Source: Oceanobacillus saliphilus
GTDB lineage: Bacteria; Bacillota; Bacilli; Bacillales; Amphibacillaceae
Assembly (NCBI RefSeq): GCF_023522835.1
Contig: NZ_JALCZU010000004.1
Span: forward strand, 186,001 to 250,000
DNA length: 64,000 bases
Direction of reading: 5' to 3'
Below are positions 44,304 to 54,364 of the stretch, piece by piece. The position numbers were made by a program, and so were the translations under genes. Position 1 is the stretch's first letter. The number at the start of each line of letters is the position of its first letter. Under the pieces are notes generated by a model, which saw only the letters and a list, made by a program, of their open reading frames with translations, made no database searches and was not told the origin of the DNA.

Positions 44304-45257
44304 CTATCTTTGTCCAGGTTCATATGGTTGGCCTAATGCTGCTGGAGCGCTTGATCTACCGACAGCAATAACTAACACAATCAGGGTCAAAAGGTAAGGT
44401 AGCATATAGAACAATTCATTAGGAATAGATTGGGCAAATGGTATAATTTGCATCTGGTCTTTAAGAGCTTGTGCGAAACCAAACAATAAGGCTCCTAACG
44501 TTACTCCGATTGGATGCCATTTCCCGAATATCATTGCAGCTAAAGCGATGAATCCTTGTCCAGCAACGGTTGTAAATGAAAAACTGCTTGTAGTTGTTAA
44601 AACAATCGTCGCACCTCCAAGTGCCGCAATGGAAGCACTTAATATGACAGAAATATATCTTATTCGATTGACATTAATTCCTGCAGTATCCGTAGCTCCA
44701 GGGTGTTCCCCAACCGCACGTAACCTTAAACCGACAGTAGATCTTTTGAAAATGTAATACATGAATAGCACCAGTAAGATTACTACATAGGTCGTTGGGT
44801 ATGTATTGAAGAGCATGTCTCCAAGAATTGGGATATCACTTAAGTAAGGTATGGATATTTTGCGAAATACATTACTTATAATTGGTGTTTCTGCTGCACC
44901 ATCAAACAGAACCTTTACAAGGAAAAATGTCAGTGCGGGAGTGAGTATGTTAATAACCGTACCACTTACCACTTGATTTGCCTTATATTTTATGGATGCA
45001 ACGGCATGAATAAAAGAAAAGATAATTGTACAAACAAAAGCTCCTAGCAAACCAAGCCATGGGGAAATGGAACCGAGACCGGCACTTTCGGCATAGTAGG
45101 TAAATATCGCTGCAAAAAATGCTCCAGACACCATAAAGCCTTCAATACCTATATTAATTACACCTGAACGTTCAGAAATCATACCACCAAGGGCGGCAAA
45201 AATTAATGCCGTCGAGAAGACCAACGTTCCATTAAGCAAATTACCTATGATTTCCAT
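44304..45257 (-). CDS. nupQ: Nucleoside ABC transporter permease (NupQ-type)
   Basis: 317 residues, about nine membrane segments, with GMISERSGVINIGIEGFMVSGAF near the start and GFIALAAMIFGKWHPIGVTLGA near the end, typical of BMP-type nucleoside permeases (branched-chain-type ABC fold). Lies 3 bases after the other permease gene. With NupP, NupO and NupN it forms a guanosine/nucleoside importer. Family-level call is firm; the symbol is by analogy with B. subtilis. Confidence 0.92.
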   Translation of the reverse strand: MEIIGNLLNGTLVFSTALIFAALGGMISERSGVINIGIEGFMVSGAFFAAIFTYYAESAGLGSISPWLGLLGAFVCTIIFSFIHAVASIKYKANQVVSGTVINILTPALTFFLVKVLFDGAAETPIISNVFRKISIPYLSDIPILGDMLFNTYPTTYVVILLVLFMYYIFKRSTVGLRLRAVGEHPGATDTAGINVNRIRYISVILSASIAALGGATIVLTTTSSFSFTTVAGQGFIALAAMIFGKWHPIGVTLGALLFGFAQALKDQMQIIPFAQSIPNELFYMLPYLLTLIVLVIAVGRSSAPAALGQPYEPGQR

Positions 45258-45260
45258 GAT

Positions 45261-46364
45261 TTAAGCCCCCTTCTTGCTCTTCGTTGTTTCATCCGTATTC
45301 TCAGTTCTTTTTTGTTTATTACGAAATCGATACAATAAATGTTTGATAATCCCTGGTGCAGATACAAAGAAGATGATTGCACTAATGACTACATCTCCAA
45401 TTTCGTTTGGTACACCTGCGCCAAAACTCATACCTTGTGCACCATAGGTTAAAATACCAAATAAAATACCCGCTAGCAAAATGCCGATAGCTGTGTTACC
45501 ACCAAGAAGAGCGACTGCAATTCCATCGAAACCAATGCCTGAAGTGGATGCACTTATTGCCATGTAATTAAATACACCAAGTACATTGAAAGTACCAATT
45601 AATCCACCGAATAAACCCGAAATGAACATGGTACGTACCATTATTTTCGATGAATTAATACCTGCATACTTCGTGGCCTGGATATTAAGCCCTGTTACAC
45701 GGATTTCATATCCCCATTTTGTTTTATTTAAATAATAGTGATAGAAAACGAGAACAAGAATTACAATCAAAAATCCCCAGTGAATTCTTGCGCCGCCCAT
45801 CATGTCAGATAGAAAATTAATTTTAATACTGGCGGACTCCTTAATCAATTCGGAACGTTGCGTTCCTTCTTGTGGCATAAAAGCCCTGATCATCATATGA
45901 CTGGAATATAATGCAATATAGTTCAACATAATGGTGGTAATAACTTCATTGATTCCTTTGCTGCCTTTCAAGTAACCGGCAATGGCTCCCCACAGACCAC
46001 CTAACAGTGCACCAAATAAAACTGCAACGATACCATGGATGATTGAAGGCAAGCTTAATTGTGTTCCGACAATAAGAGCTCCTAACGAACCCATGATAAT
46101 TTGCCCGTCTACCCCAATGTTGAAGAGGCCTACCTTGAAGGCGATAGCAACGGCCAAACCACTTAAGATGAGAGGAGCGATTGTTCTTAATAACTCACCA
46201 ACATCATAACTGCTCCCAATCACTTTCTCTATCATGGATACATAAGCTACGGTAGGATTATAGCCCCCTAAGAGCATAAATAATGCACCGATGATCAGAC
46301 CCAAAGCTATCGCTATAATCGGAACGAGTAGAGAATCATATTGGAATATTTTTCTGATTTTCAC
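45261..46364 (-). CDS. nupP: Nucleoside ABC transporter permease (NupP-type)
   Basis: 367 residues from the GTG at 46364, with AGGGGTGA about 5 bases upstream; GTG at 46373 overlaps the ribosome site. Typical stretches: FKVGLFNIGVDGQIIMGSLGA and GFDGIAVALLGGNTAIGILLA. The start overlaps the ATPase gene by 29 bases, a sign of coupling. Second membrane subunit of the nucleoside importer. Confidence 0.92.
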   Translation of the reverse strand: MKIRKIFQYDSLLVPIIAIALGLIIGALFMLLGGYNPTVAYVSMIEKVIGSSYDVGELLRTIAPLILSGLAVAIAFKVGLFNIGVDGQIIMGSLGALIVGTQLSLPSIIHGIVAVLFGALLGGLWGAIAGYLKGSKGINEVITTIMLNYIALYSSHMMIRAFMPQEGTQRSELIKESASIKINFLSDMMGGARIHWGFLIVILVLVFYHYYLNKTKWGYEIRVTGLNIQATKYAGINSSKIMVRTMFISGLFGGLIGTFNVLGVFNYMAISASTSGIGFDGIAVALLGGNTAIGILLAGILFGILTYGAQGMSFGAGVPNEIGDVVISAIIFFVSAPGIIKHLLYRFRNKQKRTENTDETTKSKKGA

Positions 46365-47892
46365 TAGATTCACCCCTTATATAATTACCAGCCATCATCA
46401 ACCCTAATTCCCGATCAGATGTCTTATCAGGTGTAGTTTCTCCAATGATTTGACCATCAAACAAAACAATGATTCGGTCGGATAGGTTTAGAATCTCATC
46501 TAATTCAAAGGAAACAAGTAAGATACCCATTCCTTGGTCCCGCTGATGAATGATTTCTTTATGAACAAATTCAACTGCACCAACATCAAGCCCACGAGTA
46601 GGTTGTGATGCAATCAGGACACGAGGATTCATGTCAATTTCTCGAGCAATGATAACTTTTTGTTGATTACCACCAGACATCGAGCGAACGAGTGCTTGTG
46701 GTCCAGGTGTGCGAATATCGTATTGTTCGATTAATCGTAACGAAATTTTCTCTACTGTTTCCTCATTAATGAATCCATTTTTAACGATTTCATCTTTATA
46801 ATAGTTGTGAAGAATCATATTCTCTTTGACTGAAAAGTCGAGAACGAGTCCATGCTTATGACGATCCCCAGGAATATGTGAAATACCTGCATTGTATATG
46901 GAACGTGTGTCCAAGCTTTCAATATGTTGATCTTTTAATAATATTTCACCTGATTCTTTCGGACGCATCCCTGTAATCGCTTCAATTAATTCTGATTGCC
47001 CATTTCCATCGACACCAGCAACTCCAACCACTTCTCCGGAACGTACGGAGAAGGAAATGTCATCGACCATATTTTTATTATTTGCATCCTTAACTACCAA
47101 GTTCTTTACACTTAGTAGGATATCTTTTGGTTGTGAAGGTGTTTTTTCGGTTTTAAAGCTAACCGCTTCTCCTACCATTTTTTCTGCCAATTCTTGTGTA
47201 TTCGTCTCTGATATCTTTACAGTATCAATTACTTTTCCTCTTCTAATAATCGTACATCTATCAGCGATTTTCATAATTTCCTTTAATTTATGTGTAATTA
47301 GGATGATAGATTTACATTCAGCCACAAGTTTTTTCATAATATTAAGTAATTCGTCAATTTCTTGAGGGGTTAGTACCGCTGTAGGCTCATCGAATATTAA
47401 AATATCTGCGCCTCGATATAAGGTTTTCACAATTTCAACACGCTGCTGCATACCGACGCTGATGTCGGCAACTTTTGCATAAGGATCGATATCCAATCCA
47501 TAGCGATCAGACAATGCTTTAATATCTTTACTAGCTTGTTTATAGTTTATGGACATACCTTTCTTCGGTTCCATTCCTAGAATAATATTTTCAGTTACTG
47601 TAAAAGGCTCCACCAGTTTAAAATGCTGATGAACCATTCCAATCCCGTGTTCAATGGCCACATTCGGGTTATCGATGGTGACCCGGTCATTATTGATATA
47701 GATTTCACCTTCGTCCGGCTGATATAAGCCAAAGACGATATTCATCATCGTAGATTTTCCTGCACCATTTTCACCCAAAAGTGCGTGGATTTCTCCTTTT
47801 TCCAACTGGAAATTAATAGATTCATTTGCAACAAAATCAGAAAATCGTTTGGTTATTCCTTTTAACTCTAAAACTGTATGTTTATCAACCAT
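46336..47892 (-). CDS. nupO: Nucleoside ABC transporter ATP-binding protein, two ATPase domains (NupO-type)
   Basis: 518 residues with two ABC cassettes. First: Walker [10 protein letters not shown], signature [10 protein letters not shown], Walker [12 protein letters not shown]. Second: degenerate Walker [11 protein letters not shown], signature MSGGNQQKV, and [13 protein letters not shown]. The weak second site is normal in the sugar/nucleoside subclass. It powers uptake together with NupP, NupQ and the binding lipoprotein. Confidence 0.94.
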   Translation of the reverse strand: MVDKHTVLELKGITKRFSDFVANESINFQLEKGEIHALLGENGAGKSTMMNIVFGLYQPDEGEIYINNDRVTIDNPNVAIEHGIGMVHQHFKLVEPFTVTENIILGMEPKKGMSINYKQASKDIKALSDRYGLDIDPYAKVADISVGMQQRVEIVKTLYRGADILIFDEPTAVLTPQEIDELLNIMKKLVAECKSIILITHKLKEIMKIADRCTIIRRGKVIDTVKISETNTQELAEKMVGEAVSFKTEKTPSQPKDILLSVKNLVVKDANNKNMVDDISFSVRSGEVVGVAGVDGNGQSELIEAITGMRPKESGEILLKDQHIESLDTRSIYNAGISHIPGDRHKHGLVLDFSVKENMILHNYYKDEIVKNGFINEETVEKISLRLIEQYDIRTPGPQALVRSMSGGNQQKVIIAREIDMNPRVLIASQPTRGLDVGAVEFVHKEIIHQRDQGMGILLVSFELDEILNLSDRIIVLFDGQIIGETTPDKTSDRELGLMMAGNYIRGESSENQKNIPI

Positions 47893-47964
47893 TGACTTCC
47901 CTCCTAAAAAAGTCCTTTCTCTAAATCGTAGAGGAAGGACATGATTTCATGCTTCCCGTGTAGT

Positions 47965-48993
47965 TTAATTTGTTGGGACTTCAATTTCTCCATCTATAAT
48001 TTTCTGACGGTATTCTTCCACAACATCTAATACTTCAGGACTTACATTTTTATCTGAAGTTGGCGCTATATCCACACCATCTTCTTTTAGTCCAAGGCTC
48101 GTCTCTTCTCCACCTGGAAATTCTCCTTGCTCTAATTGTTCAGAAACCTGATATACCGCTTCATCTACTTTCTTAATCATGGAAGTCAGCGTCACATCAT
48201 CACCAAAAGTCAGGGACTGGTCCATATCTACACCAATAACCCAAACTCGATCACCGCTTTCGAAACGTTCTTGCGCTTCATTAAAGATACCGTTACCTGT
48301 TAAACCTGAAGCATGGAAGATGATGTCTGCTCCAGCGTCATATATAGTGGAAGCGGCAGATTTACCCATGTCAACACGGCTAAAGTCTCCTGTATAATTG
48401 ATGATTATCTCTGCGTCTGGATTTACAGCTTCAACACCAGCTTTAAAACCCGACTCAAATCGTTTAATAACAGGGATTTCCATACCACCTACAAATCCAA
48501 CTTTATTTGATTCTGTTGTTAATCCAGCAATTACCCCAACTAGGAATGATCCTTCTTCTTCTTTAAAAGTAACGGAAGCAACGTTAGGCATATCAACTAC
48601 TGCGTCAACAATCCCTAACTTTGTGTCAAGATGACTGCTTGCAATTTCTGTAATCGCATCTTGTAGGGTGGCGGCTGTTCCCCAAGTCAAATCATAACCA
48701 GCATTTACAAATTCCAATAGATTAGGTACAACTTCTCCATCGGATTTCGGCTCAAGGTATCGGACTTCATAGCCTTTATCCTCTTGCAGTTGCTGTAAAC
48801 CTTCCCATGCACTCTGGTTGAATGATTTATCATTCACACTACCTAAGTCCGTTACCATTCCAAATTTTAAATCATTGTTACCATCAGCATTACTTTCTTC
48901 ATTAGTGTTTGTGTTACTATCGTTACTACATCCTGCTAATAACAAACTTACAATCAATACCATTGGAACAACTAATTTCATTAACTTTCTCAT
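47965..48993 (-). CDS. nupN: BMP-family nucleoside-binding lipoprotein (NupN-type)
   Basis: 342 residues from the ATG at 48993 (GGAGG 8 bases upstream). The signal ends SLLLAGC, followed by an Asn/Ser-rich linker. BMP family marks are GMVTDLGSVNDKSFNQSAWEG and VGFVGGMEIPVIKRFESGF. It captures nucleosides outside the membrane for the ABC importer. It lies 13 bases after deoB. An imperfect hairpin (GTCCTT/AAGGAC) between it and the ATPase gene may set extra message for the binding protein. Confidence 0.92.
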   Translation of the reverse strand: MRKLMKLVVPMVLIVSLLLAGCSNDSNTNTNEESNADGNNDLKFGMVTDLGSVNDKSFNQSAWEGLQQLQEDKGYEVRYLEPKSDGEVVPNLLEFVNAGYDLTWGTAATLQDAITEIASSHLDTKLGIVDAVVDMPNVASVTFKEEEGSFLVGVIAGLTTESNKVGFVGGMEIPVIKRFESGFKAGVEAVNPDAEIIINYTGDFSRVDMGKSAASTIYDAGADIIFHASGLTGNGIFNEAQERFESGDRVWVIGVDMDQSLTFGDDVTLTSMIKKVDEAVYQVSEQLEQGEFPGGEETSLGLKEDGVDIAPTSDKNVSPEVLDVVEEYRQKIIDGEIEVPTN

Positions 48994-49006
48994 TTCTATT
49001 TCCTCC

Positions 49007-50191
49007 TTATTTTTGTATAAGTAAATCGAGAAAACTTTCACCAATATCTGGTTGTTTTACATTAAAGTTTTCTGCAAGAGTTGCAGCTAAATCAGCAAAT
49101 GTATTTCTTGTACCAATATCACCTGCTACTCTCTCTAGTAATGGGTTATAGATTAAAATTGGCACATATTCGCGTGTATGATCGGTGCCGACATGTGTTG
49201 GATCATTTCCGTGGTCAGCAGTAATGACCAATAAATCTTTTTCACCTATTTGATTCATGATTGCCGGTAAATATTGATCAAATTCTTCTAACGCCTTAGC
49301 ATAACCATGCGGGTCACGACGATGACCATATAGGGCATCAAAGTCAACTAAGTTGGTAAAAAGCAGGCCATGGAAGGAGTCCTTCAAGAGCTCGATAGTT
49401 GTTTGGATGCCATGTGAATTGCTTTTAGTAGGATAGGACTGTTGAATTCCCACTCCAGAAAAAATATCGTTGATTTTTCCGACTGAAATGACGTCATAGT
49501 CATCTTTATCCAAGTGTTCCAATAATGTCTTTCCAAATGGAGTTAATGCATAATCTCGACGGTTTGCTGTTCTTTCAAACCGACCTGCTTCTCCAATGAA
49601 TGGTCTTGCAATTACCCTTCCAACGACATAGGGATCTTCTAAAGTTAACTTCCTGGCAATTTCACAGCCTTTATACAATTCTTCCAGTGGGATTACTTCT
49701 TCATGTGCTGCTATTTGAAATACACTATCTGCAGAAGTATAAACAATCCAAGCACCTGTTTTTTTCTGTTCCTTTCCAAATTCCTCAATGATTGCTGTAC
49801 CAGATGCAGGTTTATTGCCAAGCACTTTACGTCCTGTCAGTTCCTCGAATCTAGCTATCAGTTCTTTTGGAAAGCCATTCGGAAAAACTTGAAACGGAAC
49901 TTTTACTTCTAACCCCATTAGCTCCCAATGACCAGTCATCGTATCTTTTCCTACAGAGATTTCTGCCATTTTTCCATGGAATGCTTTTGGATGATCCACT
50001 GGATTAATCGATGGAAGATGATCGATATTTCCTAAGCCTAAGGATTCGAGATTGTTTAAATTAATATTTGGAGATTGCTCACAAATATGTCTGAGCGTAT
50101 GGGTGCCGTCATCTCCAAATTGATCAGCATCCGGTAAACTCCCTATTCCTACGCTGTCTAATACAATCACACAGACTCGTTCAAAGTTCAT
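49007..50191 (-). CDS. deoB: Phosphopentomutase
   Basis: 394 residues. Alkaline-phosphatase-superfamily fold: metal Asp12 in VLDSVGIGSLPDA, the phospho-acceptor threonine in KDTMTGHWE (82-90), and TADHGNDPTHVGTDHTRE near the C-terminus. Converts ribose/deoxyribose 1-phosphate to the 5-phosphate, linking nucleoside phosphorolysis to central carbon metabolism. First gene of the operon; GGAGTTG ribosome site upstream. Confidence 0.95.
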   Translation of the reverse strand: MNFERVCVIVLDSVGIGSLPDADQFGDDGTHTLRHICEQSPNINLNNLESLGLGNIDHLPSINPVDHPKAFHGKMAEISVGKDTMTGHWELMGLEVKVPFQVFPNGFPKELIARFEELTGRKVLGNKPASGTAIIEEFGKEQKKTGAWIVYTSADSVFQIAAHEEVIPLEELYKGCEIARKLTLEDPYVVGRVIARPFIGEAGRFERTANRRDYALTPFGKTLLEHLDKDDYDVISVGKINDIFSGVGIQQSYPTKSNSHGIQTTIELLKDSFHGLLFTNLVDFDALYGHRRDPHGYAKALEEFDQYLPAIMNQIGEKDLLVITADHGNDPTHVGTDHTREYVPILIYNPLLERVAGDIGTRNTFADLAATLAENFNVKQPDIGESFLDLLIQK

Positions 50192-50209
50192 ATTACTGAC
50201 AACTCCTTT

Positions 50210-50239
50210 ATGAAAACGTTTTAATAATGCTGTTATAAT
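50210..50239 (+). promoter_or_regulatory. Divergent promoter region of deoB and the Crp/Fnr gene, with cre-like site
   Basis: ATGAAAACGTTTTAA (50210-50224) matches the CcpA cre pattern with one mismatch. TATAAT at 50234-50239 is the -10 for the rightward Crp/Fnr gene. Carbon catabolite control is plausible. Confidence 0.5.
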
Positions 50240-50259
50240 AAGGAAAGGAGGAGATAATT

Positions 50260-50961
50260 TTGACTATAAAAGATTTAGAACTATTTTCAGAGATTCCCGA
50301 GTCAGAACTGAATGAGTTACTCCCTTCATTAACAGTACGTAATTTTAAGAAGAATCATCTTCTTTTGTTTGAAAATGATATAAATGATAGGATTTACTTT
50401 ATTCGTTCTGGATTATTAAAAGTTTGTCGATATTATGACGGAAAAGAGATCATCCTAAGTCTCGCTAGCAAAGGAGAAATTCTAGGAGAAATGGAAATAT
50501 TCACAAGAATTCCAGAGCAAATATCCTCTGTTGAAGCGATTACAAATATATCCGTCTGGCAACTATCGAAAAAAGACTTCGAAAATATAATTGATAAATA
50601 TCCTATTGTGATGAAGAGAGCGTATACCATTCTCTCTGATAGAATACGTACACTTAATCGGCTTATCCGATACTTGAGTTTTTGTGACGTTAGGGCAAAG
50701 GTAGCCAACTTATTATTGGATTTTTATTATAATATTGGTGAAGAAAATGATGGCCATCATCAAATCAACTTCCATATCAACCAATCACTTTTTGCTAATA
50801 TGCTTGGTATTACTAGAGAATCTGTCTCCAAAACAATTTCTGATTTTCAAAACGAAGGCCTTGTTGAATTACAACACCAAAGATTTATAGTTGATCTTAA
50901 AGGCTTAAAAGCTGTATGTCGTGATACAGAAGATACTCGAGAACTTCGTTTATGGTACTAG
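50260..50961 (+). CDS. Crp/Fnr family transcriptional regulator
   Basis: 233 residues from a TTG at 50260 with AAAGGAGGAG upstream. N-terminal cyclic-nucleotide-type beta-roll (NHLLLFENDINDRIYFIRSG), no N-terminal Fe-S cysteines, and a C-terminal winged HTH whose recognition helix reads GITRESVSKTI. That Arg-Glu pair is as in CRP, which reads TGTGA half-sites; a matching palindrome lies between this gene and deoD. It probably controls the nucleoside genes on both sides. Confidence 0.9.
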   Translation: MTIKDLELFSEIPESELNELLPSLTVRNFKKNHLLLFENDINDRIYFIRSGLLKVCRYYDGKEIILSLASKGEILGEMEIFTRIPEQISSVEAITNISVWQLSKKDFENIIDKYPIVMKRAYTILSDRIRTLNRLIRYLSFCDVRAKVANLLLDFYYNIGEENDGHHQINFHINQSLFANMLGITRESVSKTISDFQNEGLVELQHQRFIVDLKGLKAVCRDTEDTRELRLWY

Positions 50962-50994
50962 TACGTTGCCCCTGCATTTATATCATATAAAAGA

Positions 50995-51003
50995 AAGCGC
51001 TTA
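50995..51003 (+). promoter_or_regulatory. AAGCGCTTA motif upstream of deoD
   Basis: Cre-like half-palindrome repeated at 51107-51115, where it overlaps the -10 (TATAAT, 51114-51119). Possible CcpA site. Confidence 0.35.
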
Positions 51004-51031
51004 AATTCAGTTATCTCTTTAACAGTTTTAA

Positions 51032-51047
51032 TGTGAAATACTTCACA
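51032..51047 (+). promoter_or_regulatory. Crp/Fnr operator TGTGA-N6-TCACA before deoD
   Basis: A perfect TGTGA-AATACT-TCACA palindrome about 85 bases before the deoD -10, with a second TGTGA at 51055-51059. Fits the recognition helix of the regulator encoded just upstream. Confidence 0.65.
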
Positions 51048-51144
51048 ATTTTCTTGTGAATGAGTACACGGAATTTTAAAAGTGATTATGCTACGCTTAA
51101 ATAAGTAAGCGCTTATAATCAAATAAAGTGGAGGGATAGTTTAA

Positions 51145-51846
51145 ATGAGTATTCATCTAGAAGCAAAAGTAGGAGAGGTAGCAGAAAGTGTTTTATTACC
51201 CGGGGATCCACTAAGAGCCAAATATATAGCTGAAACTTTTTTAGAAGATGCTGTTTGCTATAATAAAGTTCGTGGAATGTTAGGTTTTACTGGCACGTAT
51301 AAGGGAAAGAAAGTATCTGTCCAAGGGACTGGAATGGGAATGCCGTCCGCTTCCATTTATATTCATGAGTTGATCAATGATTATGGAGTTAAAAATTTAT
51401 TTAGAATTGGAACTTGCGGAACGGTACAGGAGGATATTAATTTAAGAGATGTTATTATTGCACAAGCTGCAACGACAGATTCTTTTATTTTAAGAAATGA
51501 ATTCCCAGAACTTACTTTTGCGCCTATCGGAGACTTTAATCTGATGAGAAAAGCAGTACTGACAGGGGAGGAAAAAGGATTAACTCTCCATGTTGGAAAC
51601 GTCCTTTCATCTGATCTGTTCTATAATGATAGGGATTACAATCCATTGATTCAGCATGGTGTATTAGGTGTTGAAATGGAAACGGCCGGATTATATCACC
51701 TAGCATCTAAATTTGGAGTACATGCACTATCACTTCTTACCGTAAGTGATGATATCATTACTGGAGAACAAACGACCTCTATGGAAAGGCAATCAACCTT
51801 CAATGATATGATTGAAGTTGCATTAGAAACAGCACTATCTCTGTAG
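51145..51846 (+). CDS. deoD: Purine nucleoside phosphorylase (DeoD type)
   Basis: 233 residues. Hexameric PNP marks: [14 protein letters not shown] (phosphate site), [26 protein letters not shown], and [10 protein letters not shown] with TVSDDI near the end (purine and ribose sites). It splits purine nucleosides to base and (deoxy)ribose 1-phosphate, feeding DeoB and the base permease. A GGAGGG ribosome site precedes the ATG. Confidence 0.95.
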   Translation: MSIHLEAKVGEVAESVLLPGDPLRAKYIAETFLEDAVCYNKVRGMLGFTGTYKGKKVSVQGTGMGMPSASIYIHELINDYGVKNLFRIGTCGTVQEDINLRDVIIAQAATTDSFILRNEFPELTFAPIGDFNLMRKAVLTGEEKGLTLHVGNVLSSDLFYNDRDYNPLIQHGVLGVEMETAGLYHLASKFGVHALSLLTVSDDIITGEQTTSMERQSTFNDMIEVALETALSL

Positions 51847-51950
51847 AAAGTTAGAACAGGGGGACGAGGGGACTGGTTCCTTGACCCACCCATATTCTTC
51901 GAGTCCAGTAAGTGAAGAAGTTAGTATGTAAATAATAGATTAGTAAGAGA

Positions 51951-51991
51951 AATAAGGATCTATGGAGGATATTTTTCCACAGATCCTTATT
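51951..51991 (+). terminator. Terminator of deoD
   Basis: Stem AATAAGGATCT/AGATCCTTATT with an inner TGGA/TCCA, followed by CTTTT. A B-like relic (GGGGGACGAGGGGACTGG) lies between at about 51858-51876. Confidence 0.75.
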
Positions 51992-52018
51992 CTTTTATGT
52001 TATTAGAAAAAAGCTATA

Positions 52019-52366
52019 TACAACGAGAGTATTACCAAAGAGGAAATTCTTAAATCAGCTCAAAATACATCTTTCGTTACTTTTTCTGATAAGTTAAAAG
52101 ACGCAAATCCACGATTACACAGTCAAAAGGGTACGTTTGTGATATGTGGGAACGACCTTCAAAATGAGGAAATTCAAAAACAAGTAAAATCTCTGGATTC
52201 CATTAAAGCAAATCTATTCATTTGTATTCCATATGAACATAAGCTAGCAATAAAAAATAAATTTGATCAACGTCATCTTATTAACAAAACTACAATTTAC
52301 CCTGAGTTTCCTTCTGTTGCTGATTATATAATAGAGAAATACAAAGAAACAAAACATTTCTATTGA
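52019..52366 (+). pseudogene. FRG-domain protein remnant (C-terminal part)
   Basis: Open frame from about 52019: NESITKEEILKSAQNTSFVT, then ANPRLHSQKGTFVICGND and a C-terminal FVxxYxxExKxxIKxK-type stretch (FICIPYEHKLAIKNKF). The NPRxxxQxGxF pattern marks the FRG domain. No start or N-terminal half is present. FRG proteins are often phage-defence or toxin-linked. Confidence 0.6.
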
Positions 52367-52441
52367 CGGCACTTTTAGTGTTATGGAAAAAGCCTGGTGT
52401 AAAACGATTATCTATTAAAATTACATTAAATAAATTACTTC

Positions 52442-52561
52442 GTTATAGAAGAAATTAATGAAGTTGCTAAAGCACTTATAAAAGACTACCAGGAGGAGTA
52501 CGATGTTATTTTTGTATTTGTTGCCAAAGATGGCGATGACTACATAATGTACAACTGGTAG
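52442..52561 (+). pseudogene. Unassigned gene-end fragment
   Basis: 39 open codons (VIEEINEVAKALIKDYQEEY ... DDYIMYNW) ending in TAG, without a start. Acidic, looks coding; family not recognised. Confidence 0.3.
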
Positions 52562-52708
52562 TCTAACTAAAATAGCTATGTATAAATGCAATTTACTAAG
52601 ATGTTACATTTTCAAGAAATAGGATGTATGTGAGACCCAACTCATATCAAAAACGATTGCTGTCCCTAACTAGGTGATTTATCGAGCAGCCGTGATGAAT
52701 AATTCAGG

Positions 52709-54364
52709 TTAATTGTTTACTTTCGTAGACGGCCAAAAGAAGTTATTTTTATAAAACGTATCCTTTAATCTCTGTAAATCATATTCCCATTCCGTAATGG
52801 AGTTTTGGTTTCTAATTAAACCATTTTTCATAGCTTTTCTTCCCCGAACAAGAAATGCTATCGTATAAGCAACCTTTTTAAGTCCTAATTGTGGTACCGC
52901 CTTTTTTTCAAGGATTTCCCACCGTTTTATTCTGCTCATACCAGATATCTGGTAACCTAACTTCCTTAGTTCACTTTTTGTGTTAAGGTCCGGTTCGTTC
53001 TCGGCGTTACCACTTTCAGGGTTTATTTCCGTTACTGGCCATTTGAAAGAATCATGTTCTACTTTCTTAACAGGTCTAGCCAGTTCAATAAGTTGAAATC
53101 TTTCTTTACTTATAAAATTAAAACCTTTATCAACATACTCTAAATCTATCCAATAACCCGGTCTATTTTTGCTCAATGACTTAAGTTGATTTTTAGTAAT
53201 AAAATACTCCATAGAGCCCCTAATCTTTTGGACATTTGTCTTTATATATTCATAAACTATATTTGCAGATTTATTTCGGTATATAGCAATTTTAACTTGA
53301 ACATTTTCAAAATGAACGTTTGTATTAGGGCGATTCTTCTTATTTGGTAACTTAGTGATACGCTGTAAAAATACTTCATGATTTTCTTCATCTTTATATT
53401 CAATTTCTCTTTTTACTTCTTTAGTTTTACTATTTACTGAAGAATTGTTTTGACTAATATTCGGAAGTAAATAATTTCTTTCATTTTCTGATAAAAAGTC
53501 CGGAAGTTCTTTTATATTCTTATCTGCAATACCCGGTTGCTTTAATAAATCACTCTCTCTCCCTAAATAGTAAGATAAAATCAAAATATAACTTAACTGG
53601 TCTTCAGATAAATCATGTTCGACAAATAACCACTCACCCATTAAATCATCAAAAATATCGTGTAATTCTTCGGTTAAATCAAATGTCATATAACATCTAA
53701 TCATTTCAATGATTGCTTGCGGAGAGTTTGATAAGAATACATTTTCTTTAATTCCAATTAAATTATCTATAAAGAAACTTTTAATTGGTATATTATTTCT
53801 TACTTCTCCATTTGCTCGTAGAAACTTGAACAGATTTATAAAATTTAGCTCATAATCAATATCGTCTAAATCAATCCATTCTAAAAAGACGGAGGCGCTT
53901 AGTTCATGAAGCAATGAATAATCATAATCATTAAGAGAGGTAACAGGTAGGTGATTGTTTAAAAAAGAAATAAAGTATGCAGCTTGATCGTGGTACTTCT
54001 TCTGAATATTACTTTCAATTATTTCAGTACACTTTTCTAGCCATTTATTCCCAAGTTTCTCTTTATATTGTAGCAGATACGATTCAATCATTGTCGTGTT
54101 CTTATTTTCAAGCAGTAAGTTCTGCAAAATATCTATTTCAGCTTTTAATCTCGAATTATCTTTTTCAAGATTAACAATACTCGTCTCTTGTGAATGCAAT
54201 TCTCCTGATAGACTAAAGACTTGACCCTTTAGCTCATCTACTTTAATCTCATAGAAATTTATCTCAGAATTATATTTATCATTTAATCTATCTAACTCTG
54301 TTTCAATCGTTTTCAAGATATTAGTTTTAATATTATTATTAAGTTTCTCCGCTTTGATAACCAT
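52709..54364 (-). CDS. Unrecognised 551-residue coiled-coil protein
   Basis: Residues 1-95 form a coiled coil (heptads through ELDRLNDKYNSEINFYEIKV and LEKDNSRLKAEIDILQNLL). About 100-320 is an all-helical acidic region. A beta-rich part follows (FENVQVKIAIYRNKSANIVY ... MEYFITKNQLKSL). The last 80 residues form a compact module (LRKLGYQISGMSRIKRWEIL ... ITEWEYDLQRLK). No signal peptide, membrane segment or P-loop. It is monocistronic and follows an FRG relic, so an accessory or defence role is possible but not shown. Confidence 0.7.
   Translation of the reverse strand: MVIKAEKLNNNIKTNILKTIETELDRLNDKYNSEINFYEIKVDELKGQVFSLSGELHSQETSIVNLEKDNSRLKAEIDILQNLLLENKNTTMIESYLLQYKEKLGNKWLEKCTEIIESNIQKKYHDQAAYFISFLNNHLPVTSLNDYDYSLLHELSASVFLEWIDLDDIDYELNFINLFKFLRANGEVRNNIPIKSFFIDNLIGIKENVFLSNSPQAIIEMIRCYMTFDLTEELHDIFDDLMGEWLFVEHDLSEDQLSYILILSYYLGRESDLLKQPGIADKNIKELPDFLSENERNYLLPNISQNNSSVNSKTKEVKREIEYKDEENHEVFLQRITKLPNKKNRPNTNVHFENVQVKIAIYRNKSANIVYEYIKTNVQKIRGSMEYFITKNQLKSLSKNRPGYWIDLEYVDKGFNFISKERFQLIELARPVKKVEHDSFKWPVTEINPESGNAENEPDLNTKSELRKLGYQISGMSRIKRWEILEKKAVPQLGLKKVAYTIAFLVRGRKAMKNGLIRNQNSITEWEYDLQRLKDTFYKNNFFWPSTKVNN

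Noticed and set aside
42838-44304. Purine riboswitch near the NCS2 permease
   Set aside because: No aptamer-like three-way junction was seen; the permease follows the ABC genes directly within the operon.
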